From Pseudolysobacter antarcticus (GTDB lineage Bacteria; Pseudomonadota; Gammaproteobacteria; Xanthomonadales; Rhodanobacteraceae): a stretch of 64,000 nucleotides of DNA. Positions 36,411 through 44,198 of this stretch are shown piece after piece. Location: positions 1,488,001 to 1,552,000 of the forward strand of contig NZ_CP035704.1 in assembly GCF_004168365.1 (NCBI RefSeq), given 5' to 3'. The notes under the pieces are model-generated. The model had not been told where the DNA came from, searched no databases, and worked only from the letters and a program-made list of their open reading frames with translations. Position 1 is the first letter of the stretch; each line of letters opens with the position of its first letter. The position numbers and the translations under genes are program-made.

Positions 36411-37664
36411 ATGTCCACACTCGCACAGCCCTACGTTCCCCTCACTCTAGAACACCTTAATCGCAGCGGCTGGCGCGACATACTAGTTGGCAACATAGAA
36501 AACGGGTATTCGCGCGCGTGGCAAGCGCTATCAAACGCATCCCGGACGGCCGCCGAGGAGGGTGATGAGGGGAGGTCTCGCGCGTTATGGGCGCTAGCGG
36601 ATGCATGTTCGATGATGCTAGTACCCGCATCTCCCATCGCGCCGTTTCAGGCACGTTGCCAGACGCCTACGGGTCGCAGTGCCCTTCCAGGCGATTTCTC
36701 TGCGGAAGAGCTGGAGGTTCTTGGCGAGTTCGTCGAGCAGGTGGATGAGCCGTGGCTGCGTGCGCGTCTCGCAGACCTCGTCTGGTTTCAAGAACGCCCA
36801 CGGAAGGGCGCAATGCTCTTTACAGCGGTCGATGCGTATCGTTCGGTGCTCCTCACCAAAGAGTTGTGGTTTGCGGGCGCCGGCGATGGCTGGCGCCGTG
36901 CACTGGGCCTAGCGCGAATGGCAGGCGATAGCGCCCGATCGAGGGCGAAAGAGATGGAGGCAGCATTGCTTTCAGCGTTCGACATTGGCGACGAAGAACC
37001 ACACTGGAAGCTGCGCGTCGCCGAGCTCATTTTCGACGCTGGCTTGGCCGATGTTCGACGACCTGCAATTGCGAATAGTCTGGTGGAGATGGGTACGCGA
37101 ATCGGACTCTCGGGCGACGGCTTTCTTGCAAGAGATGCATTTGCGCTCGCGCGTGGCTTCTTCAAGCGTCTCCGCGACGATACCCGCTCCGCAGATATGG
37201 GTGCCGCCATTGCCGAGTCTTGGGTGGCGGATGCCAACGCCAGAATCAGTGGAAGTATGCCCAGCAACATCGCCGCTGCATCATTCTTCGAGAACGCGAT
37301 CCAGACATTCCGAACTGTTCCGCGGCGCGAACGTGCTCGCCTCAACATCGACGCGCGTCTCCATCAAGTACAAGCGCAGCTCGGAGAGGCCGGCGCGCAA
37401 GCAATAACGGAGATGACTGCCATCAGCACGCCCTCGATCGACATCGCGGAGTTGATAGACCACTCACGAACATCGGTCAGCGGTAAAGAGCCGCGTGAGG
37501 CACTGAAAGCGTTCGCAGGGCTTTATCTCGGGCCAAATGTAGCCAAGCTACGAACCGACGCAGAAGCAAGCGCCCGGCGCTTCTCTCTCTCTTTCGTCTG
37601 TTCGGTACCACAAGCGTTAGCCGTGATGGACGCGTCATCGCTCGCCAGGCAGGCGGAAACTTAG
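36411..37664 (+). CDS. DUF4209-like protein, N-terminal part (reading frame broken)
   Basis: 417-aa helical protein. RARLADLVWFQERPRKGAMLFTAVDAYRSV resembles the helical region found before DUF4209 domains. It reads in frame to RTDAEASARRFSLSF, then out of frame to a stop at 37664. The next frame continues the expected sequence from about 37592 (LFGTTSVSRDGRVIARQAGG), so the break lies at the (TC)5 run 37582-37591. Loss of one TC unit, or gain of one base, would restore a protein of ~620 aa. ATG 36411 has AGGA 7 nt upstream. Function unknown. It lies between the 23-bp inverted repeats. Confidence 0.6.
   Translation: MSTLAQPYVPLTLEHLNRSGWRDILVGNIENGYSRAWQALSNASRTAAEEGDEGRSRALWALADACSMMLVPASPIAPFQARCQTPTGRSALPGDFSAEELEVLGEFVEQVDEPWLRARLADLVWFQERPRKGAMLFTAVDAYRSVLLTKELWFAGAGDGWRRALGLARMAGDSARSRAKEMEAALLSAFDIGDEEPHWKLRVAELIFDAGLADVRRPAIANSLVEMGTRIGLSGDGFLARDAFALARGFFKRLRDDTRSADMGAAIAESWVADANARISGSMPSNIAAASFFENAIQTFRTVPRRERARLNIDARLHQVQAQLGEAGAQAITEMTAISTPSIDIAELIDHSRTSVSGKEPREALKAFAGLYLGPNVAKLRTDAEASARRFSLSFVCSVPQALAVMDASSLARQAET
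37582..37591 (+). repeat. (TC)5 dinucleotide run at the frameshift
   Basis: TCTCTCTCTC sits exactly where the DUF4209-like reading frame switches from one frame to the next. Such runs mutate by slippage, so this may be an on/off switch, a fixed mutation, or a sequencing slip. Confidence 0.6.
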
Positions 37665-37702
37665 GAGGCGGTGAGGACAGCGAAGAACAGCTCCTCGCTT
37701 CG

Positions 37703-38272
37703 ATGATTCGAGACCATCAAATGATGGTAGCCCTAGTCATTGAGGGCCAAATGCTTCCTGCCATCGATATCCTGCGCGCCGAGCACACGTTCACCCTGCA
37801 GGATTTTGTAGATCTGGCAGGGGCATGCCCTCTTATTCCGCCGGGGCGGGAGGGCTTGGTCGGAAAGGGGTTGCTGGCCGGGCTCAATGGCGACTTCGAC
37901 GTGGCTCTGCACCTCCTCTCCCCCCAGGTGGAGCATTTCGTTCGCTTCCATTTGAAACAATCTGGGGTCTTGACGACGCGCGTGGATGCAGCGGGCATTG
38001 AGAATGAGATCGGGTTGAGCAGTCTGATGGACTTGCCAAGCGTGGACGATGTGCTGTCAGCAAACCTAGCATTTGAAATCCGCGCGATGTTTTGCAATCC
38101 GCATGGGCCAAACTTGCGGAATGATGTGGCACACGGTTTGTTAGACGATAACCAAGCCAACTCTCTTCCGTCCGCATACGCGTGGTGGATGGTATTCCGG
38201 TTGGTTTTCGTCTCGTGGTGGAATAGCAGGCGACCCGCGACGCCAGGAGGAAGCGCCGACGCGGCGCCGTAG
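37703..38272 (+). CDS. DUF4209-like protein, C-terminal part
   Basis: Carries the recognisable end of the family: EIRAMFCNPHGPNLRNDVAHGLLDD followed by an aromatic-rich helix (AYAWWMVFRLVFVSWW). The true coding continuity runs upstream of the 37703 ATG to about 37592, so this ATG is internal and may not be used. It is followed by a small hairpin (ATTGAGG 38281-38287 with CCTCAAT 38293-38299), a possible terminator. Read it together with the N-terminal part as one gene. Confidence 0.6.
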   Translation: MIRDHQMMVALVIEGQMLPAIDILRAEHTFTLQDFVDLAGACPLIPPGREGLVGKGLLAGLNGDFDVALHLLSPQVEHFVRFHLKQSGVLTTRVDAAGIENEIGLSSLMDLPSVDDVLSANLAFEIRAMFCNPHGPNLRNDVAHGLLDDNQANSLPSAYAWWMVFRLVFVSWWNSRRPATPGGSADAAP

Positions 38273-38280
38273 AATTCGGT

Positions 38281-38299
38281 ATTGAGGAAGAGCCTCAAT
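38281..38299 (+). terminator. Weak hairpin after the DUF4209-like gene
   Basis: ATTGAGG and CCTCAAT form a 7-bp stem with a 5-nt loop. No T-tract is adjacent. Confidence 0.35.
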
Positions 38300-38375
38300 G
38301 GTCGATCAGGTCGTTTGCAGCCCGACTGTAAGTTTTTGACAGCGTAAGCGATTGGGACAGGGTTTGCGAACAAAT

Positions 38376-38398
38376 GAGAACCTTAGCGATCACCGACA
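38376..38398 (-). repeat. Right 23-bp terminal inverted repeat of the accessory cassette
   Basis: Reverse complement of the left repeat with one mismatch, ending in CACCGACA. The 2.49-kb segment between the repeats holds only the DUF4209-like gene. Flanking 5-mers differ (ATAAG left, AGCGC right). Confidence 0.7.
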
Positions 38399-38436
38399 AG
38401 CGCCAGACCTCAGTCCTGAAATTACGATCATTGTCG

Positions 38437-38465
38437 TTGTCTCACGACCATTTAAAGACTATATT
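38437..38465 (+). promoter_or_regulatory. Promoter/operator of the toxin-antitoxin pair
   Basis: TTGTCT (38437-38442) and TATATT (38460-38465) are 17 bp apart. AGAC (38456-38459) and GTCT (38468-38471) flank the -10 as an inverted repeat, as expected for an operator bound by the antitoxin. Confidence 0.55.
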
Positions 38466-38492
38466 CGGTCTCATCTTTCGCGGGCTACAGTC

Positions 38493-38768
38493 ATGCGCTA
38501 TTCATCCCAGGTCAAGCCGATCAGTTACCTCAAGGCCAATGCGGCTGAAGTATTGCTCGATCTGGCTGAGCGCCGCGAGCCGCTGGTGATTACCCAGAAC
38601 GGCGAAGCCAAGGCGGTAATTCAGGATATCGCCTCGTATGAGCAGACGCGCGAGACGCTGGCCTTGTTGAAGATTCTTGCGCTCGGCAATCAGGAGGTCG
38701 AGGCTGGACGTGTGACACCTGCGACAGAGGTGATTTCGCGCCTGCGTGCCAAACGAGTTATCCGCTGA
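38493..38768 (+). CDS. Phd/YefM-type antitoxin
   Basis: 91-aa DNA-binding antitoxin. KPISYLKANAAEVLLDLAERREPLVITQNGEAKAVI is the classic Phd/YefM fold, which binds its own operator, and the C-terminal half should wrap the toxin. ATG 38493 begins the conserved domain; the open frame extends upstream but is unsupported. Its TGA overlaps the toxin ATG by one base, so translation is coupled. It starts 94 bp after the right inverted repeat of the cassette. Confidence 0.88.
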   Translation: MRYSSQVKPISYLKANAAEVLLDLAERREPLVITQNGEAKAVIQDIASYEQTRETLALLKILALGNQEVEAGRVTPATEVISRLRAKRVIR

Positions 38769-39094
38769 TGCGCTACAAGGTGCTGCTGACTGCGGGGGCA
38801 GAGCGCGACCTTGAAACGATTCACGACTACATCGCCGAGTACGATTCGTCAGCCGCGGCCACGCGTGTGCTGGACCGACTGGAAAAAGTTGTCGAGATGC
38901 TGGCGAGCATGCCGGAGCGCGGCAGTCATCCACGCGAATTGCTGGCGTTGGGCATTCACGAATATCGGCAAACTGTTTTCAAACCGTGGCGTGTTATTTA
39001 TCGTGTGGTCGGGCGGCACGTATATATTTTTCTGATCGCCGACGGTCGGCGCGATCTGCATGGCTTGCTGACCCAGCGACTGCTCGGCGCGTGA
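38768..39094 (+). CDS. RelE/ParE-family toxin
   Basis: 108-aa toxin with the family pattern: YKVLLTAGAERDLETIHDYIAEYDS at the start, VLDRLEKVVEMLASMPERGSHPREL in the middle, EYRQTVFKPWRVIYRVVGRHVYIFLIADGRRDLHGLL at the end. In this superfamily RelE types cleave ribosome-bound mRNA and ParE types poison gyrase; sequence alone does not decide between them. It overlaps its antitoxin by one base. Confidence 0.87.
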   Translation: MRYKVLLTAGAERDLETIHDYIAEYDSSAAATRVLDRLEKVVEMLASMPERGSHPRELLALGIHEYRQTVFKPWRVIYRVVGRHVYIFLIADGRRDLHGLLTQRLLGA

Positions 39095-39130
39095 GCGCGA
39101 CGTTCAATTCAATCGCCAAGGAATTCTTCG

Positions 39131-40507
39131 ATGGCCAAAGACAAAACGGTTTACGTGTGCAAGGAATGCGGCGCCGAGCACAATAAGTGGCAGGGGCAGT
39201 GCGAGGCGTGTGGTTTGTGGAATACGCTGACTGAATTTGTTGTGACGGTCTCGCGGCCGGGCCCAGCACCACGTGCGGCCAGTTACGCTGGCGGCGCGGC
39301 GGGTGCGGCGCAGATCACCGAGTTGGCCAACGTTGCGCAGAGCGAAGAAGTACGCACACAGGTCGGCATCGGCGAGCTTGATCGTGTGCTCGGCGGTGGC
39401 CTGGTCGAAGGCTCGGTGGTATTGATCGGCGGTGATCCGGGCATCGGCAAATCCACGTTGTTATTGCAGATGCTCGGCGCGCTCGGCACGCGCATGCGCG
39501 GACTTTACGTGACCGGCGAAGAATCTCTCGGACAAGTCGCGGCGCGCGCGCAGCGCCTCGGCTTGCCGCTGGAACCGCTGCGCTGCTTGACCGAAACCTG
39601 TGTCGAAAAAATCCTCGGACTCGCGGCGAAAGACAAACCGCAGATCATGATCATCGATTCGATCCAGACGATCTGGACCGATACACTCACCGCGGCGCCG
39701 GGTTCGGTCAGCCAAGTGCGCGAAGCCGCCGCTCGACTCGTGCGTTTCGCCAAGGAAAGCGGCACCAGCGTATTTCTGGTCGGCCACGTCACCAAGGAAG
39801 GCGGCATCGCCGGGCCGCGCGTACTCGAACACATGGTCGATGCGGTGTTGTATTTTGAGGGCGAGGCCGGCAGCCGGTTTCGTGTGCTGCGCGCGTTCAA
39901 GAATCGCTTCGGCGCGGTCAATGAACTCGGCGTGTTCGGCATGTCGGAAAAAGGTCTGAAGGAAGTGCCGAATCCGTCGGCGATTTTCCTCGCCACGCAC
40001 AGCGCACCAACGCCGGGCAGTGCGGTGATGGTGACACGTGAAGGCACGCGACCGCTGTTGGTCGAGGTGCAGGCTCTGGTCGATCAATCCTCGCTGGGCA
40101 ATCCACGTCGCGTCACGCTCGGCTTGGAGCAGAATCGCCTCGCGATGTTGCTTGCCGTATTGCATCGCCACGGCGGTGTCGCGGTCTACGATCAGGATGT
40201 GTTCGTCAATGTCGTCGGCGGCATTCGCGTGCAGGAAACCGCAGCGGATTTGCCGGTGTTGCTGGCGGTGTTGTCGAGCCTGCGCGACCGCCCGTTGCCG
40301 GAGCAGATGGTGGCATTTGGTGAGGTCGGATTATCCGGCGAAATCCGCCCCGTGCCGAACGGCGAGGAGCGCCTGCGCGAAGCGGCCACGCATGGTTTCA
40401 AGAAGGCGATTGTGCCACGCCAGAATGCACCGAAAAAAGGCAAACTCGGCGATCTGGAAATTATTGCGGTGGATCGATTGAGCGAGGCGTTGGCGGCGGC
40501 GCAGTGA
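39131..40507 (+). CDS. radA: DNA repair protein RadA
   Basis: Branch-migration helicase for recombinational repair. A C4 zinc finger (CKECGAEHNKWQGQCEACG, residues ~9-27) precedes a RecA-like core with Walker A GGDPGIGKSTL, and the RadA-specific KNRFGAVNELGVF is present, then a Lon-like C-terminal domain (GEVGLSGEIRPV). 458 aa. AAGGA precedes the ATG. Confidence 0.97.
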   Translation: MAKDKTVYVCKECGAEHNKWQGQCEACGLWNTLTEFVVTVSRPGPAPRAASYAGGAAGAAQITELANVAQSEEVRTQVGIGELDRVLGGGLVEGSVVLIGGDPGIGKSTLLLQMLGALGTRMRGLYVTGEESLGQVAARAQRLGLPLEPLRCLTETCVEKILGLAAKDKPQIMIIDSIQTIWTDTLTAAPGSVSQVREAAARLVRFAKESGTSVFLVGHVTKEGGIAGPRVLEHMVDAVLYFEGEAGSRFRVLRAFKNRFGAVNELGVFGMSEKGLKEVPNPSAIFLATHSAPTPGSAVMVTREGTRPLLVEVQALVDQSSLGNPRRVTLGLEQNRLAMLLAVLHRHGGVAVYDQDVFVNVVGGIRVQETAADLPVLLAVLSSLRDRPLPEQMVAFGEVGLSGEIRPVPNGEERLREAATHGFKKAIVPRQNAPKKGKLGDLEIIAVDRLSEALAAAQ

Positions 40508-40512
40508 GCAGG

Positions 40513-40764
40513 TCAGCTTTTGGTTCTTCCGGAGCTACTACAGCTCCGATTGTTGCGAAGATAAGTAAACCGACGAATATCCAGAGTGACCAGTCGCCGC
40601 CTGCCATGAGCCAATCCCATGTTTTGGATGCAGAGCAGGTATGTGGACGTAGCTCCAATCGGCGCACAAATTTTTTCCAGTCGTAGCCAAATCCATGCGG
40701 CGAGTGGGATCGCAATGCTGAGAACCCAATAAACATGATGGCGATTGATGTCGCGAAATCGCAT
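40513..40764 (-). CDS. Possible small membrane protein, maybe frameshifted
   Basis: Weak call. From ATG 40764 (AGG 6 nt upstream) the frame encodes MRFRDINRHHVYWVLSIAIP and a TM helix (VYWVLSIAIPLAAWIWLRL), then turns unconvincing. After an A6 run near 40671-40676 the neighbouring minus frame reads WSLWIFVGLLIFATIGAVV, a second TM helix, and ends at 40461 inside the 3' end of radA. A two-helix protein of ~100 aa with a frameshift is possible, or a decayed gene. Confidence 0.3.
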   Translation of the reverse strand: MRFRDINRHHVYWVLSIAIPLAAWIWLRLEKICAPIGATSTYLLCIQNMGLAHGRRRLVTLDIRRFTYLRNNRSCSSSGRTKS

Positions 40765-40796
40765 GTTTGACCTGCCCCGAAGATTCAACGTCGCGC

Positions 40797-41594
40797 TCAA
40801 GCCACGCGTTTCAATACCACTTCCAGCACAAACTGGCTGCCGAAATATGCCAGCAGCAACAGCGCCATACCCCATAACGTGAGCTGCACCGCGCGGCGTC
40901 CGCGCCAGCCGTAACGCCAGCGGCCCCACAGCAGCGTGCCGAACACCAGCCACGCCGCAATCGATAACACGGTCTTGTGCACGAGGTGTTGATCGAACAA
41001 GTTGTGCACAAACAAGATGCCGCTGAGCAAGGTCAAGCTGAGCAGCACAAACCCGGCGCGGATCAGCTGGAACATCAGCGCTTCGGTCAACGTCAGCGGC
41101 GGCAACGCACGCAGCAGTCCACTGAATTGGCGCAGGCGCAAGGCGCGTTCCTGCAGCGCCAGCCCGATCGCGAGCAACGCCGCGATGCACAACACGCTGT
41201 AGCCGAGCAGCGCAAACACCACATGCAATTTGATCTGCCACTCGATCGGCAGCGGCATATGCGGCGCGGTCAATGCGGTGAGCAGCAGCAGTGCAGCGAG
41301 TGGAAATACGATCACACCAAGTGCGGCGACCGGACGCAGCAGATTCACGATCAGACACAGTCCGGCAACGCCCACAGCGACCAGTGATAACGCGGCGAAA
41401 AAATGCAGATCGAGTCCGCCTTCATGCAGCAGATTGCTCAGCACCACGATCACATGCAGCAACACTGCCGGCCATGCGAGCGCCAGCCCGAGCAGGCGCG
41501 GCGGCTGCATCCGACTGAGCAGCGGCAGCGCCAGCACCAGCGCGGAGGAGAGATAAAGAACGGCGGCGAGCCATGAGAGCAGGGTAATCGACAT
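40797..41594 (-). CDS. CcsA/YpjD-like cytochrome c assembly family membrane protein
   Basis: 265-aa polytopic inner-membrane protein with about eight hydrophobic helices. The segment LHVVFALLGYSVLCIAALLAI and the late KTVLSIAAWLVFGTLLWGRWRYGWRGRRA match the CcsA/ResC family, and the gene lies divergent from ffh as does ypjD in gammaproteobacteria. True CcsA proteins carry a WWD haem motif; none is seen, so a haem-delivery role is not shown. ATG 41594 (MSITLLSW) begins the first helix. Confidence 0.8.
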   Translation of the reverse strand: MSITLLSWLAAVLYLSSALVLALPLLSRMQPPRLLGLALAWPAVLLHVIVVLSNLLHEGGLDLHFFAALSLVAVGVAGLCLIVNLLRPVAALGVIVFPLAALLLLTALTAPHMPLPIEWQIKLHVVFALLGYSVLCIAALLAIGLALQERALRLRQFSGLLRALPPLTLTEALMFQLIRAGFVLLSLTLLSGILFVHNLFDQHLVHKTVLSIAAWLVFGTLLWGRWRYGWRGRRAVQLTLWGMALLLLAYFGSQFVLEVVLKRVA

Positions 41595-41724
41595 GCGAGG
41601 AAGTGTGGCATACCGCACGCGCTTCGCAAAAGCATGCACTCGTGCCGATCCGGGCTACAACGGGCCAGCGGCGAACGCGGCTGCTATACTATCGACCTTC
41701 GTTTTTCTGCCTCCGAGTCATTGC

Positions 41725-43098
41725 ATGTTCGAGTCACTCAGCCAACGCCTGTCCACCACGATCGAGAAGCTGCGCGGTCGCGCGCGCCTGACCGAAGAAA
41801 ACATTCGCGACGCCCTGCGCGATGTGCGCATCGCCTTGCTCGAAGCCGATGTCGCGCTGCCGGTGGTGCAGGCGCTGATTCAGCGCGTGAAAGTGCGCGC
41901 GGTCGGGCAGGACATTCTGAAAAGCCTGACGCCGGGACAAGCGTTGGTCAAAGTGGTGCGTGATGAACTCACCGCGGTGATGGGTTCGGTCAATACCGAT
42001 CTCAATCTGAATTGCCCCGCGCCTGCGGTGGTGTTGATGGCCGGCCTGCAGGGTGCGGGTAAAACCACGACAGTGGCGAAACTTGCGCGTTTCCTGCGCG
42101 AGCGCAAGAAGAAAAAAGTCATGGTGGTGAGTTGCGATGTGTATCGCCCTGCCGCTATTGAACAACTGCAGACCTTGGCCGAACAGGTCGAGGTTTTGTT
42201 TTTCCCATCGACTGGCGAACAAGATCCGGTCGCGATTGCACACGCTGCGATCGATGCGGCGCGCAAGCAATATGTCGATGTCTTGCTGATCGATACCGCG
42301 GGTCGTCTCGCGATCGATGCGGCGATGATGGCCGAGATCAAGGCGCTGCACGCGGCGGTCAATCCGATCGAGACTTTGTTTGTAGTCGATGCGATGACCG
42401 GGCAGGATGCGGCGAATACTGCCAAGGCGTTCAGTGAAGCATTGCCGTTAACCGGCGTGATCCTGACCAAGACCGATGGCGATGCGCGCGGTGGCGCGGC
42501 GTTGTCGGTGCGTTACATCACCGGTCGTCCGATCAAGTTCATCGGCTCCGGTGAAAAACCCGATGCGCTGGAACCGTTCCATCCCGATCGTCTGGCGCAG
42601 CGCATTCTCGGTATGGGCGATGTGCTGTCGCTGGTCGAGCAGGTTGAGCAGAGTGTCGACAAGGAAAAAGCGCAGAAGCTCGCCGAGAAGATCGTCAAGG
42701 GCAAGCGCTTCGACATGAACGACATGCGCGACCAGCTGCAGCAGATGCTCAGCATGGGCGGCCTTGCCAGCCTGATGGATAAACTTCCGGGCGTGGGCAA
42801 TCTGCCGGATAAGGTCAAGTCGCAGATCAACGACAAGGAAGTGCATCGCATGATCGCGGTGATCAACTCGATGACCAAGAAAGAACGCCGCCATCCCGAC
42901 CTGCTCAATGGCTCGCGCAAGGTGCGCGTGGCGAAGGGTTCGGGCATGCAGCCGCAGGACGTCAACAAGCTGCTCAAGCAATATCAGCAGATGGAAAAGA
43001 TGATGTCCAAGCTGTCTTCGGGCGGCATCAAAGGTTTAATGCGGCAGATGAAGGGCGCGATGGGCGGCGGGGCTGGCGGCAACTTTATGCAGCGCTAA
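41725..43098 (+). CDS. ffh: Signal recognition particle protein Ffh
   Basis: GTPase that, with 4.5S RNA, targets nascent membrane proteins to FtsY. N domain (MFESLSQRLSTTIEKLRG), G domain with GLQGAGKTTTVAKLA, DTAGRLAID and TKTDGDARGG, then the Met-rich M domain (DMRDQLQQMLSMGGLASLMDKLPG) for signal and RNA binding. 457 aa. ATG 41725 chosen because the N domain starts there. TATACT at 41685-41690 may be its -10. Confidence 0.98.
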   Translation: MFESLSQRLSTTIEKLRGRARLTEENIRDALRDVRIALLEADVALPVVQALIQRVKVRAVGQDILKSLTPGQALVKVVRDELTAVMGSVNTDLNLNCPAPAVVLMAGLQGAGKTTTVAKLARFLRERKKKKVMVVSCDVYRPAAIEQLQTLAEQVEVLFFPSTGEQDPVAIAHAAIDAARKQYVDVLLIDTAGRLAIDAAMMAEIKALHAAVNPIETLFVVDAMTGQDAANTAKAFSEALPLTGVILTKTDGDARGGAALSVRYITGRPIKFIGSGEKPDALEPFHPDRLAQRILGMGDVLSLVEQVEQSVDKEKAQKLAEKIVKGKRFDMNDMRDQLQQMLSMGGLASLMDKLPGVGNLPDKVKSQINDKEVHRMIAVINSMTKKERRHPDLLNGSRKVRVAKGSGMQPQDVNKLLKQYQQMEKMMSKLSSGGIKGLMRQMKGAMGGGAGGNFMQR

Positions 43099-43111
43099 TT
43101 GGGGCTATCTG

Positions 43112-43255
43112 AGAACCTGTTCAATATCTTACTGCGCGCCCCTGATCGAGGCTCATGCGCTGCTCGAAATGCTCACATACGAAAAGTATGCTCCGCTTTC
43201 TGCGCTGCTCTTCACCTCGCTGAGGGCCGCTCGCTACAGATATTGAACAGGTTCT
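43112..43255. repeat. 144-bp element with 18-bp terminal inverted repeats
   Basis: AGAACCTGTTCAATATCT (43112-43129) and its exact reverse complement (43238-43255) bracket a stretch with an inner hairpin CATACGAAAAGTATG (43166-43191 region). No coding potential. It looks like a MITE or large REP/BIME-type repeat between ffh and rpsP; it may also serve as the ffh 3' hairpin. Confidence 0.65.
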
Positions 43256-43278
43256 GAGCCCTAATCTGTTCTTAACGC

Positions 43279-43306
43279 TTTATTTTTTCCCATAACCCGC
43301 TAGAAT
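43279..43306 (+). promoter_or_regulatory. Probable promoter of rpsP-rimM-trmD-rplS
   Basis: TTTATT (43279-43284) and TAGAAT (43301-43306) with 16-bp spacing, about 78 bp before the rpsP ATG. The -10 shares GCTAGAAT with two other likely promoters in the window. Confidence 0.5.
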
Positions 43307-43383
43307 AGGCGGTTCCCGGTAATGCGGCGGGTCGTTCTGACACCCAGCGTTGCCTTCTGATTCACGAATTTCGAGTAAAAACA

Positions 43384-43644
43384 ATGGTTAAGATTCGCCT
43401 GTCTCGTGGTGGCGCCAAGGGGCGTCCGTTCTATCACATCGTCGTTACCGATTCGCGCAGCCCGCGCGACGGTCGCAGCATCGAGCGCGTCGGCTTTTAT
43501 AATCCGATTGCAGCCGGAAAGGATGTGAAGCTCAAGCTTGACTCCGAGCGCCTGAATCATTGGGTTGGCACGGGCGCGCAGTTGTCCGACAAGGTGCGTT
43601 TCCTCGTGAAGGAAGCCGCCAAGCAAGAGAAAGCAGCTGCTTAA
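43384..43644 (+). CDS. rpsP: 30S ribosomal protein S16
   Basis: 86 aa; [41 protein letters not shown] is diagnostic. First gene of the classic rpsP-rimM-trmD-rplS operon. Confidence 0.98.
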   Translation: MVKIRLSRGGAKGRPFYHIVVTDSRSPRDGRSIERVGFYNPIAAGKDVKLKLDSERLNHWVGTGAQLSDKVRFLVKEAAKQEKAAA

Positions 43645-43652
43645 GACTGGCC

Positions 43653-44168
43653 TTGGCTATTGAAGGCGACCGGCGTCTCCTGCTCGGCAGGATCGTCGGG
43701 GTGTACGGTGTCGCGGGCTGGGTAAAACTGGAGTCGCATAGCGAGCCGCGATTGCGGATTTTCAACTACCAGCCTTGGTTGTTGAAGACCGCGCAAGCCG
43801 AGCATGAAGTTGAAGGTTGTCATGGGCGCGCCCAAGGCAAAGGTATCGTCGCCACGCTGCCAGGCGTGACCGACCGCGATCAGGCGGCGGCGCTGGTAGG
43901 GGCAGAGATCTGGGTTTGGCGCTCGGCGCTGCCCAAGATCAAAAATGACGAAGTGTACTGGACCGATCTCGAAGGATTGGAGGTTGTCACGACGCTGGGC
44001 ATCAGCCTGGGCCGGGTCAGCCATATCTTCGCGACCGGTGCGAATGATGTGATCGTAGTGCGGGATGCCGAGCGCGAGCGTTTGATTCCTTTCGTCAGCG
44101 GGCAATTCGTACACGATATAAATCTGGATACGCGGCGGATCACGGTAGATTGGGATCCCGAGTTTTAA
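43653..44168 (+). CDS. rimM: Ribosome maturation factor RimM
   Basis: Assembly factor that binds S19 and the 30S head. The conserved LLLGRIVGVYGVAGWVKLESHSEP opens the RimM domain and YWTDLEGLEVVT...LGRVSHIFATGANDVIVV the PRC-barrel half. No ATG or GTG lies between rpsP and the domain, so I placed the start at TTG 43653 (LAIEGDRRLL), 8 bp after rpsP, giving ~172 aa. The open frame extends back into rpsP, which is unlikely to be used. Start uncertain, identity firm. Confidence 0.93.
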   Translation: MAIEGDRRLLLGRIVGVYGVAGWVKLESHSEPRLRIFNYQPWLLKTAQAEHEVEGCHGRAQGKGIVATLPGVTDRDQAAALVGAEIWVWRSALPKIKNDEVYWTDLEGLEVVTTLGISLGRVSHIFATGANDVIVVRDAERERLIPFVSGQFVHDINLDTRRITVDWDPEF

Positions 44169-44198
44169 GTGCTGGATTTTGGTTGAGGATTAGCGCTG

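Noticed and set aside
36411-38272. DUF4209-like gene as an antiphage defence gene
   Set aside because: The cassette setting is suggestive, but no nuclease, ATPase or known defence domain is visible and I know of no firm link, so no function was assigned.
35906-38403. Target-site duplication for the inverted-repeat cassette
   Set aside because: The flanking 5-mers are ATAAG and AGCGC. Only an AG dinucleotide is common, which is too short to count.
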